From Salibacteraceae bacterium (GTDB taxonomy: Bacteria > Bacteroidota > Bacteroidia > Flavobacteriales_G > Salibacteraceae): 64,000 nucleotides of DNA. The translations under genes and the position numbers were made by a program. This document shows, piece by piece, positions 53,799 through 61,580 of the stretch (position 1 is the first letter of the stretch; each line of letters begins with the position of its first letter). The stretch spans positions 124,001-188,000 of the forward strand of contig JAGYJZ010000004.1 of assembly GCA_018401875.1 (NCBI GenBank), in the 5' to 3' direction. The notes beneath the pieces were generated by a model, which was not told where the DNA came from, searched no databases, and saw only the letters and a list, made by a program, of their open reading frames with translations.

Positions 53799-54184
53799 AC
53801 GTGATTTCAGCACTGCGATACAGTGGAATTTTATTTCTGCTTTTGGCCGCATCAATGTTGGTTCAATGGACAGCACTTAATGCAGCCGGAAAACCAACCG
53901 AATTTTTGACCTTAGTGCCGTTTTACATCATGAATTACGCGATGGGCGTAATTATCGTTTCAACCCTGATTTATCTTTCTAAGAAAAAGGGCGAAGTTTT
54001 AGGCTTTGTGTTCATGGGAGGTAGTTTGGTGAAATTTGCCGTGTTTTTCGTGGTCTTCTACCCCGAGCTTCACGAGAATGAAGCCAGTAAAAAAGCAACC
54101 TTTGTTTTATTCTTTATTCCTTACGCAATCACAGTGATAGCAGAGGTTTGGTACCTAATTCGATTCCTTAATAAGCAAGATTAA
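53795..54184 (+). CDS. Four-helix membrane protein of the atp operon (subunit-I-like, unnamed)
   Basis: A 129-residue protein with four predicted transmembrane helices (about 9-28, 40-61, 68-90 and 100-122) and a KKKGE cytoplasmic loop. Its position between atpI-like and atpB and its topology resemble the ATP synthase subunit I family, but no diagnostic motif is seen. The start could be TTG 53795, overlapping the previous stop, or GTG 53801. Confidence 0.7.
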   Translation: MNVISALRYSGILFLLLAASMLVQWTALNAAGKPTEFLTLVPFYIMNYAMGVIIVSTLIYLSKKKGEVLGFVFMGGSLVKFAVFFVVFYPELHENEASKKATFVLFFIPYAITVIAEVWYLIRFLNKQD

Positions 54185-54293
54185 ACGGAAGGGCGGATAA
54201 CCAACCCAAATTCAATTGCTTTTTCTCTTTTAGATTCTAACTATAATGCGTACTCTTGCAGCCAATTTTAAAACCCCTTATTCATCAAGGAGT

Positions 54294-55364
54294 ATGCGAT
54301 TAAAAATTGTCTTTTTATTTGTACTTTTTGCTCTGATTTTCAATCCATTTACAGTTAAGTCTGAGGATACTGAAAAAGCAGCGGATAGCACCAACATCAG
54401 GGCTGAGATCAAGCAAGATATTCTTCATCACTTGCAAGATGCTCACGATTTTCATTTGCTTACCGATGAATCGACAGGAACACATTACGGATTTCCGCTT
54501 CCGGTAATTCTGTGGGATGATGGTTTGAAGATGTTTATGTCTTCGAAGTTTCACCACGGTGAAGAAGTAGCTGAAGTGAACGGCAATTATTACGCCCTGT
54601 ATCACAAACACATCTATAAAACAGACGCTGATGGAACGCTGAACTACGATGAAAACCATCACGTTACCAATGCTAAACCATTGGATTTCTCGATCACCAA
54701 AAGCGTGTTCAGTGTTATCGTGGTTTCGATCATTATTTTCTTTCTGTTCAAGGCGCTCGGAGACGGTTACAAGAACAGCGCGATTCCAAGAGGAGTGGGT
54801 AAATTTTTAGAGCCACTCGTTTTGTTTGTAAGAGACGAAATCGCCATTCCAAACATTGGCGAAAAACATTACCAGAAATACATGAGCTATTTGCTCACCG
54901 TGTTTGTGTTCATTTGGTTTATTAATCTCACGGGCCTTACGCCACTTGGAATAAACGTTACGGGCAATATCGCAGTGACATTTGCTTTGGCATTGATGAC
55001 GTTTATCATCACTCAGGTCTCAGGTAGAGGATACTATTGGAAACACATTTTCTGGATGCCAGGAGTGCCCGTTCCAATGAAGATTATCTTAGCACCGATT
55101 GAGCTACTTGGGGTCATCATCAAGCCTTTCGCATTGATGATTCGTTTGTATGCGAATATATCGGCAGGTCACATCGTATTGATGAGCTTAGTTGGGTTGT
55201 TGTTTATTTTCAACAACTGGTTTGCGCGAGGTGCGTTTTTAGGGTTAACCCTATTCTTATCGATCATTGAATTGCTTGTTGCGTTTCTTCAGGCTTACAT
55301 ATTTACCATGTTGACCGCCCTTTATTTTGGGTTTGCAGTTGAAGAACACGATGAACATCAATAA
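54294..55364 (+). CDS. atpB: F-type ATP synthase subunit a
   Basis: About 356 residues. A signal-peptide-like segment starts at ATG 54294 (MRLKIVFLFVLF) and a His-rich extracytoplasmic N-terminal region follows (to about 125), as is usual in Bacteroidota AtpB. Five or six membrane helices then carry the essential arginine in LMIRLYANISAGH. Subunit a forms the proton half-channels against the c-ring. ATG 54246 is in frame and would add 16 residues before the signal segment; I prefer 54294. Confidence 0.92.
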   Translation: MRLKIVFLFVLFALIFNPFTVKSEDTEKAADSTNIRAEIKQDILHHLQDAHDFHLLTDESTGTHYGFPLPVILWDDGLKMFMSSKFHHGEEVAEVNGNYYALYHKHIYKTDADGTLNYDENHHVTNAKPLDFSITKSVFSVIVVSIIIFFLFKALGDGYKNSAIPRGVGKFLEPLVLFVRDEIAIPNIGEKHYQKYMSYLLTVFVFIWFINLTGLTPLGINVTGNIAVTFALALMTFIITQVSGRGYYWKHIFWMPGVPVPMKIILAPIELLGVIIKPFALMIRLYANISAGHIVLMSLVGLLFIFNNWFARGAFLGLTLFLSIIELLVAFLQAYIFTMLTALYFGFAVEEHDEHQ

Positions 55365-55401
55365 CAATAAAAGTCTTATTAACTCTTAATTTATATTGAA
55401 T

Positions 55402-55593
55402 ATGGAAATTCCAGCAATTGTGGGAGCAGGTTTAGTAGTAATCGGTGCCGGTATCGGTATTGGTAACATTGGTGGTTCAGCGATGGAAGCTATCGCTCGT
55501 CAGCCAGAGGCTACAAATAAAATCCAAACGGCAATGTTAATTGCTGCCGCTCTTATTGAAGGTATTGGATTTGCTGCGCTTTTCGCAGTTTAA
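55402..55593 (+). CDS. atpE: F-type ATP synthase subunit c
   Basis: A 63-residue hairpin of two transmembrane helices. The conserved loop GGSAMEAIARQPEA joins them, and the ion-binding carboxylate is the Glu in AALIEGIG. The residues after it are Gly-Ile, not the Ser/Thr of sodium-binding rings, so proton coupling is expected (inference). ATG 55402 is preferred to a TTG two codons earlier. A strong hairpin follows 11 nt after the stop, before atpF. Confidence 0.95.
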   Translation: MEIPAIVGAGLVVIGAGIGIGNIGGSAMEAIARQPEATNKIQTAMLIAAALIEGIGFAALFAV

Positions 55594-55604
55594 TTAAGAA
55601 CCTC

Positions 55605-55633
55605 AACAGTGGCAGCGGTTGGCTGTCACTGTT
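55605..55633 (+). other. Strong RNA hairpin between atpE and atpF
   Basis: AACAGTGGCAGC and GCTGTCACTGTT form a 12-bp stem (one G-U wobble) around the 5-nt loop GGTTG. A T-rich but not pure T-run segment follows. It lies in the 73-nt gap between atpE and atpF, the only large gap from atpE to atpH. It could be a partial terminator, an RNA-processing site or an mRNA stabiliser. Confidence 0.7.
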
Positions 55634-55666
55634 GTTTATTTTATCAATCAAAGAAATCAAAGATTC

Positions 55667-56167
55667 GTGGAAAAATTAATTAGTGAATTTTCAGTCGGTT
55701 TGTTTTTCTGGCAAACCTTCTTGTTTTTGGTGCTACTTTTCTTACTGAGAAAGTACGCGTGGAAACCAACGCTTATGGCTGTAAACCGCAGAGAGAAATC
55801 TATTGAAGAAGCCTTAGAGTCAGCAGAATTAGCGCGCAAGGAGTTGAAAAAGTTGCAAAACAGCAACAGTGCTCTTTTGCAAGAAGCAAGAGACGAACGC
55901 GAGCAATTGCTAAAGGAAGCAAAAGCAATGAAAAACGAAATCATTGCAGAGGCAAAAACCAAAGCCCAAGAAGAGGCTGAAAAAGTATTGATCGCAGCGC
56001 GCGAAGAGATCAAAATCGAAAAGTCAAAAGCCATTGCAGCGCTAAAAACGCAAGTAGCTGATTTTTCATTCCAAATTGCTGAAAAATTGTTGACCGAAAA
56101 GTTGTCTGACAAAGACAAGCAAAGCGCAACAGTGACCACAGCATTGAACGAAATTAACTTCAACTAA
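55667..56167 (+). CDS. atpF: F-type ATP synthase subunit b
   Basis: A 166-residue stator subunit: one N-terminal transmembrane helix (about 10-30), then a long charged alpha-helix (ARKELKKLQNSNSALLQ ...) that dimerises and holds the F1 part. I start at GTG 55667, giving MEKLISEFSVGLFFWQ, the family's N-terminus in Flavobacteria; an upstream frame to 55619 would run through the hairpin. Its TAA overlaps the atpH ATG by one base. Confidence 0.93.
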   Translation: MEKLISEFSVGLFFWQTFLFLVLLFLLRKYAWKPTLMAVNRREKSIEEALESAELARKELKKLQNSNSALLQEARDEREQLLKEAKAMKNEIIAEAKTKAQEEAEKVLIAAREEIKIEKSKAIAALKTQVADFSFQIAEKLLTEKLSDKDKQSATVTTALNEINFN

Positions 56168-56700
56168 TGAAAGGAACGAAGGCAGCAGCCAGGTATGCTC
56201 AGTCATTGATCGGATTAGCCATCGAAAGGGGCGAATTAGATCGAGTAAAGGCGGATATGGAGGTGATTGCAAAAATTTGTGCCGAAAGCCACGAATTAGA
56301 TCTGCTCCTTCAATCACCGATCATCAAAACGGATCAAAAACTCAAAGCGCTTGGGTCAATTTTTGAAAAGGCGGTGTCAAAATTGACGCTTCAGTTTATG
56401 GAATTGCTCACAAAAAAAGGCAGAGAAGGATTGATTCCAGCCGTGGCGGTGTCATTTTCTGAGCTTTACAATCAACACGTAGGTCTTGTCATCGTGGATG
56501 TCACTTCAGCAGTAGCGTTGTCAGCATCGCAAATAAGTGATATCACAAAGTCGCTTTCTAATTTGGGTAAAAGCATCGAGTTGGTGCAACACGTTGACCC
56601 GCATGTTTTAGGAGGCCTAAAAATCAAAGTAGGCGATCAACGCGTTGACGCTACGTTGAGAAGGAAATTGAACGAATTAAAATACGAAACACACAAATAA
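56167..56700 (+). CDS. atpH: F-type ATP synthase subunit delta
   Basis: A 177-residue OSCP/delta subunit that ties the b stator to the top of the alpha3-beta3 head. The N-terminal helical bundle (AARYAQSLIGLAIERGEL) and the C-terminal signature HVDPHVLGGLKIKVGDQ are intact. It starts on the last base of the atpF stop (TAATG). Confidence 0.94.
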   Translation: MKGTKAAARYAQSLIGLAIERGELDRVKADMEVIAKICAESHELDLLLQSPIIKTDQKLKALGSIFEKAVSKLTLQFMELLTKKGREGLIPAVAVSFSELYNQHVGLVIVDVTSAVALSASQISDITKSLSNLGKSIELVQHVDPHVLGGLKIKVGDQRVDATLRRKLNELKYETHK

Positions 56701-56731
56701 TTAGCTTTCAGCAATCTAATCAGATCAAGTT

Positions 56732-58318
56732 ATGCCTGAAATTAAACCAGCAGAAGTATCAGCAATTCTTAGAGAACAACTCTCAGGAGCTAAAACCGAA
56801 GCAGAACTAGAAGAAGTAGGTTCAGTGCTCCAAGTAGGAGACGGAATCGCACGTATTTATGGCTTGTCTAATGTGCAAGCAGGAGAGTTGATTGAGTTCG
56901 AAAACGGACTTCAAGCCATCGCTCTAAACCTCGAAGAAGACAACGTTGGTGCGGTACTTTTGGGCCATTCAAACGACATCAAAGAAGGCGACATCGCTAA
57001 ACGCACCAAGAAAATTGCTTCCATCAATGTAGGTGAAGGAATTGTTGGTCGTGTAGTTAACACCCTTGGGCAGCCAATCGATGGTAAAGGTCCAGTTGAA
57101 GGTAAGCTGTATGAAATGCCATTGGAGCGCAAAGCTCCGGGAGTTATCTTCCGTCAGCCAGTAACCGAGCCGTTGCAAACTGGAATTAAAGCGATTGACG
57201 CAATGATTCCGATTGGACGAGGACAACGAGAGTTGATCATTGGCGACCGTCAAACAGGAAAGACTACGGTGGCGATTGATACCATCATCAACCAAAAAGA
57301 ATTCTACGACAGAGGCGAGCCTGTTTATTGTATTTATGTTGCTTCTGCTCAAAAAGCGTCAACAGTTGCAGGTATTGTGAAGCGCTTCGAAGACGCAGGC
57401 GCAATGGCCTACACTACGGTTGTTGCTGCAAACGCTTCTGATCCTTCTCCAATGCAGTTTTACGCGCCTATGGCAGGTGCTGCGATTGGTGAGTTTTTTA
57501 GAGACACCGGAAGACCAGCATTGATCGTATATGATGATTTGTCGAAACAAGCGGTTGCTTACCGTGAAGTATCTCTTCTTTTGAGAAGACCTCCAGGACG
57601 TGAAGCATATCCAGGTGATGTGTTTTATCTTCACTCGCGCTTGTTAGAGCGTGCTGCAAAAGTGATCAATGACGATACGATTGCCGCTCAAATGAACGAC
57701 CTCCCAGAGTCATTGAAAGGAATGGTGAAAGGCGGTGGATCACTTACGGCACTTCCAATTATTGAAACTCAGGCAGGTGACGTTTCTGCCTACATTCCAA
57801 CCAACGTAATTTCGATTACGGATGGTCAGATTTTCCTTGAAGCAAACTTATTCTTGTCAGGTGTTAGACCAGCGATTAACGTAGGTATTTCCGTATCGCG
57901 TGTTGGGGGTAATGCACAGATCAAGTCAATGAAGAAAGTGGCTGGCACATTGAAGCTTGACCAGGCGCAGTACCGCGAACTTGAAGCGTTTTCTAAGTTC
58001 GGTTCAGACCTTGACGCTGCCACCAAGAGCGTATTAGACAAAGGGTCAAGAAACGTTGAGATCTTGAAGCAAAACGAAAATCAGCCGATGCCGGTTGAGA
58101 AACAAATTGCGATTATCTATTGCGGAACAAAGAACTTGCTTCGAAGCGTGCCCGTAAACAAGGTGAAAGAATTTGAAGTAGAATACCTCGACTTTTTAGA
58201 CCGCAAGCACAGAGATGTGCTCGATGCTCTGAAAGCAGGTAAACTAACCGATGAGATTACTGACACATTAGCGAAAGTGTGTGCAGAGTTAAGTGCGAAG
58301 TATAACACAAAGAAATAA
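56732..58318 (+). CDS. atpA: F-type ATP synthase subunit alpha
   Basis: A 528-residue alpha subunit, non-catalytic nucleotide-binding partner of beta in F1. Walker A is GDRQTGKT at 171-178. The arginine-finger region ([11 protein letters not shown]) and the C-terminal helical domain are complete. It precedes atpG by 6 nt. The beta and epsilon genes (atpD, atpC) do not follow, as is usual in Bacteroidota where they form a separate unit. Confidence 0.97.
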   Translation: MPEIKPAEVSAILREQLSGAKTEAELEEVGSVLQVGDGIARIYGLSNVQAGELIEFENGLQAIALNLEEDNVGAVLLGHSNDIKEGDIAKRTKKIASINVGEGIVGRVVNTLGQPIDGKGPVEGKLYEMPLERKAPGVIFRQPVTEPLQTGIKAIDAMIPIGRGQRELIIGDRQTGKTTVAIDTIINQKEFYDRGEPVYCIYVASAQKASTVAGIVKRFEDAGAMAYTTVVAANASDPSPMQFYAPMAGAAIGEFFRDTGRPALIVYDDLSKQAVAYREVSLLLRRPPGREAYPGDVFYLHSRLLERAAKVINDDTIAAQMNDLPESLKGMVKGGGSLTALPIIETQAGDVSAYIPTNVISITDGQIFLEANLFLSGVRPAINVGISVSRVGGNAQIKSMKKVAGTLKLDQAQYRELEAFSKFGSDLDAATKSVLDKGSRNVEILKQNENQPMPVEKQIAIIYCGTKNLLRSVPVNKVKEFEVEYLDFLDRKHRDVLDALKAGKLTDEITDTLAKVCAELSAKYNTKK

Positions 58319-58324
58319 GTAACC

Positions 58325-59203
58325 ATGCCTAACTTAAAAGAGGTAAGGGTAAGAATTACATCCGTAAACAGCACAAAGCAGATTACATCTGCGATGAAAA
58401 TGGTGTCGGCAGCAAAACTGCGCAAGGCACAAGATGCTGTTACACAGATGAGACCTTATGCAGAGAAACTCCAAGAAATTCTTAGGGGCGTAAGCGCTGG
58501 CTTGGATACTTCTGAAAACGTGTATGGACGAAATGACAAAGATGACAACGTCTTGATCATCGCCATAAGCTCAAACAGAGGACTTTGCGGAGCGTTTAAC
58601 TCTCAGGTTATAAAGCAGGTTAAGCATCTTATCGCTGACGATTACAAAACCAAGAATGTCACCATTCTGACATTTGGTAAAAAGGCAGAAGAGGCATTTC
58701 GAAAAACAGATTATTTCATAAAAGGAACCTTGCTTCCACGCCATACCAATGAGATTTTTGATGACCTCACCTATGAGCGAACCGCTGAAGCCGCATTAAA
58801 AGTTATGGGAGCGTTCAAAGCAAGGCAGTTTGACCGTGTAATGTTGGTGTACAACTCTTTCAAGAATGCAGCTGTTCAAGAAGTAAAAACAGAACAGTTT
58901 CTTCCTGTCCTTCCGCCACAAAATGACGGAACAGGAGTTGATGCCGACTATATTTTTGAGCCGAACAAAAGCGAAATCGTTGGCGACTTAATTCCAAAGT
59001 CGCTCAAGACCCAATTATTTAAAGCTTTGCTTGACAGCACAGCATCAGAGCACGGTGCGCGTATGACTGCGATGCACAAGGCCACAGACAACGCCACAGA
59101 CCTCATTAAAGAGTTGAAATTAACATACAACAAAGCAAGACAAGCAGCGATTACCAAAGAGATTTTGGAAATCGTGGGAGGTGCTGAAGCGCTGAACAAC
59201 TAA
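58325..59203 (+). CDS. atpG: F-type ATP synthase subunit gamma
   Basis: A 292-residue central-stalk subunit. Family signatures are the N-terminal RITSVNSTKQITSAMKMV coiled-coil helix and the C-terminal ARQAAITKEILEIVGGAEA. It is the last gene of the operon and is followed by a terminator-like hairpin. Confidence 0.96.
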   Translation: MPNLKEVRVRITSVNSTKQITSAMKMVSAAKLRKAQDAVTQMRPYAEKLQEILRGVSAGLDTSENVYGRNDKDDNVLIIAISSNRGLCGAFNSQVIKQVKHLIADDYKTKNVTILTFGKKAEEAFRKTDYFIKGTLLPRHTNEIFDDLTYERTAEAALKVMGAFKARQFDRVMLVYNSFKNAAVQEVKTEQFLPVLPPQNDGTGVDADYIFEPNKSEIVGDLIPKSLKTQLFKALLDSTASEHGARMTAMHKATDNATDLIKELKLTYNKARQAAITKEILEIVGGAEALNN

Positions 59204-59223
59204 GCGAGAAGGTATAAACAATT

Positions 59224-59255
59224 AAAGGCCTCACGTTAACCGCGTGGGGCTTTTT
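59224..59255 (+). terminator. Intrinsic terminator of the atp operon
   Basis: AAAGGCCTCACG pairs with CGTGGGGCTTTTT (one bulge) around a short loop, ending in a T run, 20 nt after the atpG stop. Confidence 0.7.
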
Positions 59256-59292
59256 CGTTGAGTGCACCGGTATTCTTAATTACATTTATCAC

Positions 59293-60732
59293 GTGAAATT
59301 AAGAACGCGTATAACGCTTGCAATGCTAACGCTGGTGATCACTTCATTGATGATCATTGGAATGGTGACGATTTGGTTTTTCACAAGTCAGAATAAAGAA
59401 TACCACGAAGAGCGTTTACAGCGTAAAGAGCGGGCAATCAAAACAGAGATGAACTACTTTTCAAAAGAAGTAGAGCTGCAAGAAGATATGGATGTGGTGA
59501 TCAAAGAGTTTGAAGAGGAAGTCTTCAGGCTGGCCAACGTGCATCAGCTAGAAATCAATGTTTTTAATACTTCGGGCGAGATTCTAGTAGCTGCAAGACC
59601 CGATTCAGTGCATTCTGAATACATCCATAAACGGGTGCCCGAATCAGCCATGGCTGACCTGGCCACGATGAATCGAATCATCATTCCAGAAGAAGAAGGA
59701 GATCGAAAGTATTTGTCTGATTACACCAACCTTTACAGCGCTTCAGGCGAAAGAATCGCCATTCTCAACCTTCCATATATACAAGATTCATCGGTCAATC
59801 AATCAGATTTAGAGGGCTTTTTGGGTTCGATAGGAGTGGTATACCTCTTTATTCTTTTAGGTGGAATCGGTCTTACGTTTTACCTTTCTAAATCGATTAC
59901 CAGCAATCTAACTGAGCTCAGTGATCGCATGCAGCATGTAGATCTCAACAAACGCAATGAGCCGTTTGATTGGAAGTCGGATGATGAAATCGGTAAATTG
60001 GTGAATGCCTACAATATGATGCTTGAAAAGCTGGAAGAGAGTAGGCAAGAACTCTCCAAAACTGAGCGTGAATCAGCCTGGCGCGAAATGGCTCGACAAG
60101 TGGCGCATGAGATAAAGAATCCTTTGACGCCCATTAAGCTAAGTGTTCAGCATTTGCAGGCAACAGCGAATTACGATGACCAAGCGTGGCGCGAAAAATT
60201 CAAGCGAACCATGACCACTATTATCCAACAAATTGAATCGCTCAGCAACATCGCGAGCGAGTTTTCTGATTTTGCTAAAATGCCTCAAGCAAAAGCAGAG
60301 GTGACCTCATTAAGCGAGGCTATTGGCGCTGTGGTTGAATTGTATTCTGACGTACCTTTCTTGCTAACAACACGCCTGCCTGAAAATGACATAAAAGCGT
60401 TTATCGATCCAGAGCAGTTGGGCAGGGTGCTTAACAACCTGATCAAGAACGCCAAACATGCTGTTGTAGATTCAGAATCACCCAAGGTGGAAATTGGCCT
60501 CGCACAGGAAGGTGATGCAACCATTATAACCATTACCGATAATGGTTCAGGCATAGAAGAAGACTTAAAGGATAAAATATTCAGACCGAATTTTACTACC
60601 AAGAGCAGCGGAACAGGTCTCGGACTTTCGATCTGTAAGCAAATCGTTGAAAGTGCCGGAGGAAGCATCACTTTTGAGAGCAGTCTAAGTGAAGGCACAC
60701 AGTTTACGATCGCCCTGCCACGCGTGATTTAA
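59293..60732 (+). CDS. NtrY-like sensor histidine kinase (orphan)
   Basis: A 479-residue kinase with two membrane helices (about 7-30 and 178-202) flanking a periplasmic sensor. A HAMP domain (about 203-255) leads to a HisKA domain with phospho-acceptor H272 in QVAHEIKNPLTP. The HATPase domain has the N box NNLIKNAKHA and G boxes DNGSGIEE and SSGTGLGL. The HEIKNPLTPIKLS wording is that of NtrY-type kinases. No response regulator is adjacent. Start GTG 59293; a TACATTTA element (one mismatch) lies upstream. Confidence 0.9.
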   Translation: MKLRTRITLAMLTLVITSLMIIGMVTIWFFTSQNKEYHEERLQRKERAIKTEMNYFSKEVELQEDMDVVIKEFEEEVFRLANVHQLEINVFNTSGEILVAARPDSVHSEYIHKRVPESAMADLATMNRIIIPEEEGDRKYLSDYTNLYSASGERIAILNLPYIQDSSVNQSDLEGFLGSIGVVYLFILLGGIGLTFYLSKSITSNLTELSDRMQHVDLNKRNEPFDWKSDDEIGKLVNAYNMMLEKLEESRQELSKTERESAWREMARQVAHEIKNPLTPIKLSVQHLQATANYDDQAWREKFKRTMTTIIQQIESLSNIASEFSDFAKMPQAKAEVTSLSEAIGAVVELYSDVPFLLTTRLPENDIKAFIDPEQLGRVLNNLIKNAKHAVVDSESPKVEIGLAQEGDATIITITDNGSGIEEDLKDKIFRPNFTTKSSGTGLGLSICKQIVESAGGSITFESSLSEGTQFTIALPRVI

Positions 60733-60770
60733 AATTCGTTGAAAAACCGAGAACACCCGCACGCAACATT

Positions 60771-60778
60771 TAATTTTG
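60771..60778 (+). promoter_or_regulatory. -7 promoter box TAATTTTG for enoyl-CoA hydratase
   Basis: Exact TAnnTTTG match ending 15 nt before ATG 60794; it overlaps an upstream in-frame TTG. Confidence 0.55.
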
Positions 60779-60793
60779 CAAAAAACAGCACTC

Positions 60794-61576
60794 ATGAATT
60801 ACGCCCATCTAAAAGTTTCAAGCAAGGATTTTATTGCAATCGTTACGATCAACCGGCCAGACAAGCTCAACGCCCTTAATATTGAGGTAATTGATCAATT
60901 GAGCAAGTGCTTGACGCAACTAAATCACGATGAATCTGTGCGCTGCATTATCCTCACGGGTGAAGGACAAAAGGCCTTTGTTGCTGGAGCAGATATAAGC
61001 GAGTTTGCTGGTTTCAGTGTTAAAAATGGGCGAGAGTTGAGTGCGAGTGGGCATAAGAAACTGTTCAGTATGATTGAGGAAATGAACACACCTGTAATCG
61101 CTGCGATCAATGGTTTTGCCCTCGGTGGTGGGCTTGAGCTCGCAATGAGTTGCCACATTCGCATTGCATCAGAAAATGCACGAATGGGACTACCAGAAGT
61201 GTCGTTGGGTGTGATTCCAGGATATGGAGGAACGCAACGCTTGACGAAACTTGTGGGAAAAGGAAGAGCCTTTGAAATGATTACTACGGCACAAATGATC
61301 GATGCCAATACTGCCCTGAATCATGGTTTAGTGAACCACATGGTGCCGTTGGATGAACTCTTACAGAAGGCACATAACATTGCTTCAAAAATCGTGAAGA
61401 ACTCTCCTACAGCCATCGGATACGCTATACAAGCAGTAAATGCTGGTGACGAAGGTGGTTTAGAGGGCTATGAGCATGAAATTCATCTTTTTGGCGAAGC
61501 ATTTGGGTCAGAAGATTTTAAAGAGGGAACCACCGCTTTTCTCGAAAAAAGAAAACCTGAGTTTAAAGGAAAATAG
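60794..61576 (+). CDS. Enoyl-CoA hydratase/isomerase family protein
   Basis: A 260-residue crotonase-fold enzyme. Oxyanion-hole segments are FVAGADISEF and FALGGGLELAMSC, and the two glutamate positions of hydratases are seen in GGLELAM and GLPEVSLG. It is likely a short-chain enoyl-CoA hydratase of fatty-acid or amino-acid degradation. ATG 60794 (MNYAHLKVSSKD) is placed just after the promoter box. Its stop is 4 nt from that of the convergent membrane protein. Confidence 0.9.
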   Translation: MNYAHLKVSSKDFIAIVTINRPDKLNALNIEVIDQLSKCLTQLNHDESVRCIILTGEGQKAFVAGADISEFAGFSVKNGRELSASGHKKLFSMIEEMNTPVIAAINGFALGGGLELAMSCHIRIASENARMGLPEVSLGVIPGYGGTQRLTKLVGKGRAFEMITTAQMIDANTALNHGLVNHMVPLDELLQKAHNIASKIVKNSPTAIGYAIQAVNAGDEGGLEGYEHEIHLFGEAFGSEDFKEGTTAFLEKRKPEFKGK

Positions 61577-61580
61577 ACGC

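Noticed and set aside
55619..55666. Upstream extension of atpF.
   Set aside because: It would be translated through the atpE-atpF hairpin and does not match the family N-terminus, which fits GTG 55667.
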